Source: Noviherbaspirillum sp. (GTDB lineage Bacteria; Pseudomonadota; Gammaproteobacteria; Burkholderiales; Burkholderiaceae). Taken from it: a stretch of DNA of 5,532 nucleotides. This document shows, piece after piece, positions 1-4,156 of the stretch. The notes beneath the pieces are model-generated. The model ran no database searches. It had not been told where the DNA came from and was given only the letters and a program-made list of their open reading frames with translations. Position 1 is the first letter of the stretch, and each line of letters begins with the position of its first letter. Both the position numbers and the translations under genes were made by a program. The DNA lies in NCBI GenBank assembly GCA_028292785.1, contig JAQGLQ010000515.1, positions 1-5,532 on the forward strand, written 5' to 3'.

Positions 1-811
1 CCCGAGGATCAATCGTCCGCATCAATGCCATGCGGCCCGTTGTCGACACCACAATGTGCTCGAAACGGCGTGCGTCCGTCAGTACATTGGCCCGAAGAGC
101 CTGGACCGGCCACAAGTCCGCTTCATCCGCGCTCAGTCTGAGCGGATGCGGGTCATCGCCTTGCGGCATGCGTCGCAAAAAATCGATTTCGAATCCCTTG
201 TCGTTGATGGCCGTGCTTAGCTGATCTTCCTTGCGCTGAAAAGTGGGGTCGGCCGTCCGGAGTATGCTCAATCCCGACGTGTTGAGCCGGTCCATGCCTG
301 CCATGAACTGCACTCGGCGTCGCGCGTCCCATAGCAAATCGACATCCTGCGTAGCCAGCGCGCTTTGTACTATGCGCACGCCGGCGGCACTCTCATACGC
401 ATAGAGCGCATGGGTTCCCACCACTGTGAAGTGCTCCGCCAGGCCGGCGTCCTCGATAGCCTGCAGCACGGATATCACAAGATTTGGCACCCGACCCACT
501 TTTAACGCCTTGTTCAGTCGTTCCGCCTCCCGCAATGCACTACGCAAAGATGCCAAGCGCGCTTCAGTCGCGGTTTTGCGGGTGACAAATTCTTCATGGA
601 TGCCTTCGGTCTTCGCAGAGCGCGGGCCGACGCGAATCTGACGATTATCCGGCATGGTTTTAACCAGATAAGAGTAGCCGTCCTGCTTTTTCCAATACAT
701 GCCCCCCGTGTATTGTCGAGCTGCCGTGTACGCGCGACGGTATTCACCAAAGACTGTAGAAGAATCGATGAATTGGCGTGCAGCATTGTCGGGTAAGGGA
801 TAGAAATCCAT
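1..811 (-). CDS. Nucleotidyltransferase-fold protein, GSU2403-like family (partial, C-terminus beyond left edge)
   Basis: An open frame runs on the minus strand from ATG at 811-809 to the left edge without a stop, giving 270 residues. It begins MDFYPLPDNAARQFIDSS. Residues 1-70 form an aromatic-rich N-terminal part with a YWKKQDGYSYL segment, and residues 75-108 a charged helical linker. The nucleotidyltransferase core follows, with VVGTHALYAYE (130-140) and T154-Q-D-V-D-L-L-W-D162. The Gly132-Thr133 pair and Asp156/Asp158 stand where this fold usually has its nucleotide-binding loop and metal-binding aspartates. Later blocks (KGFEIDFLRR, LWPVQALRAN) agree with the NTP_transf_8 / GSU2403 family. 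The family's cellular role is not established; members are scattered in accessory regions. No Shine-Dalgarno sequence precedes the ATG, and a TATATA box ends 6 bases upstream of it, so the mRNA may be leaderless. The gene is transcribed divergently from the PYP operon and seems unrelated to it. Frame and family are well supported; substrate is unknown. Confidence 0.85.
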   Translation of the reverse strand, partial: MDFYPLPDNAARQFIDSSTVFGEYRRAYTAARQYTGGMYWKKQDGYSYLVKTMPDNRQIRVGPRSAKTEGIHEEFVTRKTATEARLASLRSALREAERLNKALKVGRVPNLVISVLQAIEDAGLAEHFTVVGTHALYAYESAAGVRIVQSALATQDVDLLWDARRRVQFMAGMDRLNTSGLSILRTADPTFQRKEDQLSTAINDKGFEIDFLRRMPQGDDPHPLRLSADEADLWPVQALRANVLTDARRFEHIVVSTTGRMALMRTIDPR

Positions 812-851
812 TGGCCGTATATAAATCAAATTTTGAATATATACGGCCAAT
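810..851. promoter_or_regulatory. AT-rich inverted repeat over the start of the nucleotidyltransferase gene (candidate operator)
   Basis: Arms 810-823 (ATTGGCCGTATATA) and 838-851 are perfect reverse complements over 14 bases, separated by a 14-base centre whose middle six bases (AAATTT, 828-833) are again self-complementary. The left arm shares two bases with the ATG at 811-809 and carries the only good -10 box for that gene (TATATA, 818-823). A dimeric regulator bound here would cover both the promoter and the start codon, which suggests repression, perhaps autoregulation. The repeat is seen directly; the operator role is inference. It is a poor terminator: the stem's inner half is A+T only, and no gene ends here. 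Confidence 0.5.
818..823 (-). promoter_or_regulatory. Candidate -10 box for a leaderless nucleotidyltransferase transcript
   Basis: On the minus strand TATATA lies 6 bases before the ATG (CGGCCA between them), so transcription would begin at or beside the A of the start codon. This fits the lack of any purine-rich ribosome-binding site upstream. No good -35 hexamer stands 16-18 bases further up, so the promoter would be weak or activator-dependent. Confidence 0.3.
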
Positions 852-953
852 TTTTGGAAATCAATCATTATTGAATGAACTGCGCTCGATATAGCCGCAA
901 GGCGTGGGAATGAGGAACGTTGGTGGTTGATACCCGGATGTCAAATCATTGAG

Positions 954-982
954 TTGCCGCGTCGCTTTACTTAACATAACAT
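954..982 (+). promoter_or_regulatory. Weak candidate sigma-70 promoter for the PYP operon
   Basis: TTGCCG (954-959) and TAACAT (977-982) are 17 bases apart, each matching four of six consensus positions. The -10 lies in an AT-rich block with repeated AACATA units. If used, it would leave an untranslated leader of about 200 bases before the PYP start at 1192. Other weak hexamers could be picked nearby, so this is only the best spaced pair seen. Confidence 0.2.
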
Positions 983-1183
983 AAGTTATACCCCTAACTT
1001 GCTGGTGAGCAATTTTCCTGCTATTGTCGCCATGCTTTATCGTTCTCCTCGATGCAAGACATCCTTGCGCTGGTCCGAGCTACCACAGAGAATTGCTGGC
1101 TTCATAAGGCATTGCGCCACGGATAGCAGAATCCGACGCAGCGATCGTTACCTACCAATTTATTTTTCACGTTTCAGAAAATC

Positions 1184-1188
1184 GAGGG
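1184..1188 (+). promoter_or_regulatory. Ribosome-binding site of the PYP gene
   Basis: GAGGG stands 3 bases before ATG at 1192. The spacing is short, but this is the only purine-rich match near the start. The ATG choice is also supported because the protein then aligns without a gap to the N-terminus of Halorhodospira halophila PYP. Confidence 0.5.
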
Positions 1189-1191
1189 TGC

Positions 1192-1575
1192 ATGTCCACG
1201 TTAAGTTTTGACGATACTTCACTCCTGCGGCAACTCGATGGCTTGCCCAAGAATGCATTCGATACACTTGATTTCGGGGCCATCGGCATCGACACGCAGG
1301 CAAAGGTGATTCGATACAACAGTACGGAATCCGGCTTGGCGGGACTTTCCGCCGAATCGGTGGTCGGCTCGCATCTTTTCGAGGTGGTCGCGCCGTGCAT
1401 GAACAATTTCATGGTCGCGCAACGCTTCGCCGATGCACTGGAAGCCAACCAGGCGCTCGATGCGACTATCGACTATGTGCTGACTTTCCGGATGCGGCCG
1501 AAACGCGTGAAGCTGCGGCTGCTGGCCGAACCGGGCATCGCGACGCGCTATGTGCTGGTGCAGCCCGCCGCGTAG
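1192..1575 (+). CDS. pyp: Photoactive yellow protein (PYP), blue-light sensor
   Basis: The 127-residue protein has the length of classical PYP (125) and, compared with my recollection of the H. halophila protein, aligns without gaps from residue 1 to Cys69. Key positions fall on the same numbers: Phe6, FGAI (28-31), Tyr42 and Glu46, which hold the chromophore phenolate, and V66-A-P-C69, the cysteine that carries p-coumarate by thioester. One extra residue follows, then FRMRPKRVK matches the YQMTPTKVK segment, keeping the chromophore-loop methionine (Met101 for Met100). Differences in the pocket are Ala50 for Thr50, Leu52 for Arg52, Leu97 for Phe96 and Phe99 for Tyr98. The fold is a single cytoplasmic PAS domain with no signal peptide or membrane segment. 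Blue light isomerises the chromophore and exposes a signalling state. It is the first gene of an operon with a diguanylate cyclase and the chromophore ligase, which supports a working holoprotein. PYP identity is strong; the colour and kinetics cannot be read from sequence. Confidence 0.93.
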   Translation: MSTLSFDDTSLLRQLDGLPKNAFDTLDFGAIGIDTQAKVIRYNSTESGLAGLSAESVVGSHLFEVVAPCMNNFMVAQRFADALEANQALDATIDYVLTFRMRPKRVKLRLLAEPGIATRYVLVQPAA

Positions 1576-1586
1576 GTGACCAGGCC

Positions 1587-2906
1587 ATGTCAGACGATTT
1601 AGCCGGCGATCACGAGGCGCTGCTGCAGTTCCTGTACATGGCGCCGGTCGGCCTGGTGCAGACGTCGATGGACGGCGAGATCGTCATGATCAATCCGAAG
1701 TCCGCGCAGTTGCTGATGCCCCTGCAACAGCAGGGAATTCTGTCGAACCTGTTCGAGGCCACCGAGATGGTGGCGCCGGAATTGCGCAACATGGTCGCAA
1801 GCTTCGGCGAGCCGAGCGGGATGATCTGCAACGACGTGCGCTTCCAGGTCACCGCCGGCATACGCGGCAAGGTCGATCCCCAAATCCTCGCGATCACCCT
1901 GCTCAAGCTGGATGCGCAGAGATTGATGGCGGTGATATCCGACGTCAGTCTGTCCGTGAAGCGCGAACAGCAGTTGAACCGCAGCGAAGCATGGTTCAAC
2001 GCGATTCTTGCAGGTGTGACCGATTATGCGCTGATCCCGCTCGACAGAAACGGCATCATCGATAACTGGAATTCAAGCATAGGCCGATTGACCGGGTTGA
2101 CGGCCGACGAGGTGGTCGGCAAGCCCTACTCGGCACTGTTTCCCGAGACCGCGGCCAGCAAGGACCGCATGCTCGATTATCTGAGGGAGGCGGACGAAAG
2201 CGGCTGGTCCCTGCATGAGGGATGGTGCCTCAAGGCGGACGGCAGCAAGTTCTGGGGCTGCAACATGATCGCGCCGCTCGACCCCATGAGCAGTGCCGCC
2301 CTTCATACCGCGGTCGGCATGCCCGAATGGCAAGGATATGCGTTGATCATCCGCGACATCACGGATCGCCGCGCGACCGGCGCCGACCTGCTCCGGGCCA
2401 GCATGAGCGATCATTTGACCGGCATCCTGAACCGCCGCGGATTTTTCGATGAGGCCGAACTCGAACTGAAGCGCTGGCACCGGAATCCGCGTCCATTGTC
2501 ACTGCTGGCGATCGATGCCGATCATTTCAAGCAGATCAACGACACCTTGGGCCATGCCGCCGGCGACACGGTGTTGCAGCACCTGGCAGAGACCATTACG
2601 CGCAGCGCGCGCGAAATCGACATCGTCGCCCGCGTCGGCGGCGAAGAATTCGCCGTTCTTCTGCCGTCGACAGCGCTTGCCGCGGCGCTCGCCGTTGCCG
2701 AGCGCATCCGTAAAAACGTCGAGTCGACGACGATCGATATCGATGGACGCGAAGTGCGCTACACCGTCAGCATCGGCGTGAGCACGATGTGCGAAGGTGT
2801 TTCTGGCATGGACGACATGATGAAGATGGCCGACAAGGCACTGTACGACGCCAAGAGAAACGGCCGCAACCGCATCTACGTCGCCGGAAAACCCGGCACG
2901 CCATGA
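1587..2906 (+). CDS. Diguanylate cyclase with two PAS domains (PAS-PAS-GGDEF)
   Basis: The 439-residue protein makes c-di-GMP from two GTP. ATG 1587 lies 11 bases after the PYP stop, with AGGTG at 1574-1578 overlapping that stop; an upstream in-frame ATG at 1395 is inside the PYP gene and is rejected. The first PAS domain spans about 10-120 (APVGLVQTSMDGEIVMINPK). The second spans about 134-262 and ends in a DITDRR linker. Neither shows the cysteine motif of LOV domains, so their ligands are unknown. The GGDEF domain (about 267-432) begins DHLTGILNRRGF, contains FKQINDTLGHAAGD, and has an intact active site G351-G-E-E-F355. The product-inhibition motif R342-E-I-D345 lies exactly five residues before it, so feedback control by c-di-GMP is expected. 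There are no membrane segments. Placement between pyp and the chromophore ligase suggests this cyclase is the output partner of PYP; a direct contact, perhaps through a PAS domain, is inference. Confidence 0.93.
   Translation: MSDDLAGDHEALLQFLYMAPVGLVQTSMDGEIVMINPKSAQLLMPLQQQGILSNLFEATEMVAPELRNMVASFGEPSGMICNDVRFQVTAGIRGKVDPQILAITLLKLDAQRLMAVISDVSLSVKREQQLNRSEAWFNAILAGVTDYALIPLDRNGIIDNWNSSIGRLTGLTADEVVGKPYSALFPETAASKDRMLDYLREADESGWSLHEGWCLKADGSKFWGCNMIAPLDPMSSAALHTAVGMPEWQGYALIIRDITDRRATGADLLRASMSDHLTGILNRRGFFDEAELELKRWHRNPRPLSLLAIDADHFKQINDTLGHAAGDTVLQHLAETITRSAREIDIVARVGGEEFAVLLPSTALAAALAVAERIRKNVESTTIDIDGREVRYTVSIGVSTMCEGVSGMDDMMKMADKALYDAKRNGRNRIYVAGKPGTP
2883..2897 (+). promoter_or_regulatory. 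Small GC hairpin just before the ligase start
   Basis: GCCGG (2883-2887) and CCGGC (2893-2897) form a 5-bp all-GC stem around an AAAAC loop and end 5 bases before ATG 2903. The stem takes in the GGA that would be the nearest Shine-Dalgarno-like sequence. Ribosomes finishing the cyclase gene would open it, so it could enforce translational coupling. The pairing is seen; the role is inference. Confidence 0.3.
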
Positions 2907-4156
2907 GCGGCATCGATTTGACGCACCCGGCACCGCACCGGGAATGGTGGCAGGAAAACGGTGTCGTGCACCGCTACGTCAGCGATCTGCTGGCCGATGA
3001 ACTGACGCGCTTGCGTCGCGGGAACGGCGCTCTTCCTCCCCTCCCCTGGCGCGACAGCCTCGCGATCGACCGCGACCTTGGCGCCGATTCGCTGGAACTG
3101 ATGCAGCTCGGCACCGCATTGGCCGAGGCGATCCATCTGCATGAAGCGGGTATCGAGGATGGACTGCTCGCCAGGCGATCCCTGGCCGATTGGGTCGGCA
3201 TTGCGCAAACGGGACTGGCGCATTATTCAAGCGAGCTGACGTTTCGCACATCGGGCAGTTCCGGCATGCCAAAGGCATGCATCCATGCGCTTGCGACGCT
3301 GCACCAGGAAACAGAACGGCTCGCAACCCTCTTCACAGGGCGGCGACGGATACTCTCGGCGGTTCCCAGCCACCATATTTACGGCTTTCTGTTTACCGTC
3401 CTGCTGCCGCAGATGATCGGCATCCGTGCCGATGCCGTGATCGATCTGCGCCGCAGCTCGCCGGCCCGGCTTGCCAGCTGCCTGCAGCCGGGCGACCTGG
3501 TGATAGGCCATCCGGAATTCTGGCAGGCGGTCGGACGCACCGTGCCGCACGCGCCGGCGGATGTATTCGGCGTGACGTCGACCGCGCCATGCGCCGACCA
3601 TATCAGCGAGGCGGTGGAACGCACCGGCATCGCGAAACTGTTTCATATCTACGGTTCCTCGGAAACCGCGGGCGTCGGCTGGCGATCCTCATACCGCGAG
3701 CCGTACCGCTTGTTTTCCTATTGGTCATTCGACGCGCAGGCGGAAAGCAAGCTGGTGCGCTCACTGCCCGATGGTGCGACGCGGATCGTGTCTTCCCCGG
3801 ATGCTCTCGAGCGATGCGGCCAAGAGACATTCCTGGTCGGCGCAAGGCAGGACGGTGCCGTGCAAGTAGGCGGGATCAACGTCTTTCCGCGACACGTAGC
3901 CGATATCCTGAAGCACCATCCGAAGATACGGGAAGCAGCGGTGCGCCTGATGCGCCCCGAGGAAGGAAGCCGCCTGAAAGCTTATGTGGTGCTGACGCCG
4001 GACATCCTTGATCCCGACGCCTTCCTGTCCGAGCTGAGAGACTGGATCGACAGTGTCCTGGCGGCGCCGGAAAGACCGAAGTCCATTACGTTCGGCGCCG
4101 CGCTGCCGAGGACTGCGTCGGGCAAGCTCTGCGACTGGCAGCTATCTTTTGAGTGA
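2903..4156 (+). CDS. pcl: 4-coumarate ligase, PYP-activating type, with N-terminal acyl-carrier-like domain
   Basis: The 417-residue enzyme should activate p-coumarate with ATP for attachment to PYP. It starts at ATG 2903, overlapping the cyclase stop by four bases (ATGA) with no clear ribosome-binding site, so translation is probably coupled. Residues 21-105 resemble an acyl carrier protein, with D58-L-G-A-D-S63-L-E carrying the serine that would accept phosphopantetheine. The adenylating part follows: P-loop T116-S-G-S-S-G-M-P-K124, VPSHHIYGF (154-162), Y250-G-S-S-E-T255, the GARQDGAVQVGGINVFP hinge region, and PRTASGK with the catalytic lysine at 408. The P-loop comes at residue 116, far earlier than in ordinary 4-coumarate-CoA ligases of about 540 residues (near 190), so the usual N-terminal lobe is shortened or replaced. 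This matches the short ligases known beside pyp in Rhodobacter and Halorhodospira (the PYP activation family). An aryl-polyene-type AMP ligase is the main alternative, made unlikely by the adjacent pyp. Confidence 0.85.
   Translation: MSGIDLTHPAPHREWWQENGVVHRYVSDLLADELTRLRRGNGALPPLPWRDSLAIDRDLGADSLELMQLGTALAEAIHLHEAGIEDGLLARRSLADWVGIAQTGLAHYSSELTFRTSGSSGMPKACIHALATLHQETERLATLFTGRRRILSAVPSHHIYGFLFTVLLPQMIGIRADAVIDLRRSSPARLASCLQPGDLVIGHPEFWQAVGRTVPHAPADVFGVTSTAPCADHISEAVERTGIAKLFHIYGSSETAGVGWRSSYREPYRLFSYWSFDAQAESKLVRSLPDGATRIVSSPDALERCGQETFLVGARQDGAVQVGGINVFPRHVADILKHHPKIREAAVRLMRPEEGSRLKAYVVLTPDILDPDAFLSELRDWIDSVLAAPERPKSITFGAALPRTASGKLCDWQLSFE

Larger units (their letters stand above)
852..1191. 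other. Intergenic region upstream of the PYP operon; no gene seen
   Basis: This stretch separates the divergent nucleotidyltransferase and PYP genes. No frame in it shows a recognisable protein. The 70-codon frame at 999-1211 has no ribosome-binding site, no family resemblance and runs into the PYP start. The region is AT-richer than the operon, notably around 965-1000 and 1155-1180. It contains short inverted repeats at 861-878 (TCAAT/ATTGA and overlapping TCATT/AATGA) and at 999-1012 (TTGCT/AGCAA). It must hold the operon promoter, but no strong hexamer pair stands out. No tRNA or other structured RNA was recognised. Confidence 0.6.

Noticed and set aside
514..786. 90-codon minus-strand frame
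   Set aside because: It lies inside the nucleotidyltransferase gene in another frame and resembles no family; the frame starting at 811 gives the recognisable protein.
861..878. Short overlapping inverted repeats TCAAT/ATTGA and TCATT/AATGA as an operator
   Set aside because: Five-base arms in AT-rich DNA are expected by chance.
999..1014. TTGCT/AGCAA hairpin followed by TTTT as a rho-independent terminator
   Set aside because: Only a 5-bp stem of low GC content, a four-T run, and no gene ending just upstream.
999..1211. 70-codon plus-strand frame upstream of pyp
   Set aside because: No ribosome-binding site, no family resemblance, and it overlaps the well-supported PYP start.
1395..1586. 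Longer N-terminus for the diguanylate cyclase from ATG 1395
   Set aside because: This part is read out of frame within the PYP gene and looks like shadow coding, rich in Arg and Ala; the PAS domain begins cleanly after ATG 1587.
2789..2902. Longer N-terminus for the ligase from ATG 2789
   Set aside because: It would overlap the conserved end of the GGDEF domain by over 100 bases; ATG 2903 gives the typical ATGA junction and a clean carrier-like domain.
2073..2933. Minus-strand frames of 135 and 144 codons opposite the cyclase
   Set aside because: Antisense shadows of a GC-rich gene with no family resemblance and no ribosome-binding sites.
3190..4011. 273-codon plus-strand frame within the ligase gene
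   Set aside because: Arg/Pro-rich shadow frame caused by high GC; the ligase frame carries all the enzyme motifs.
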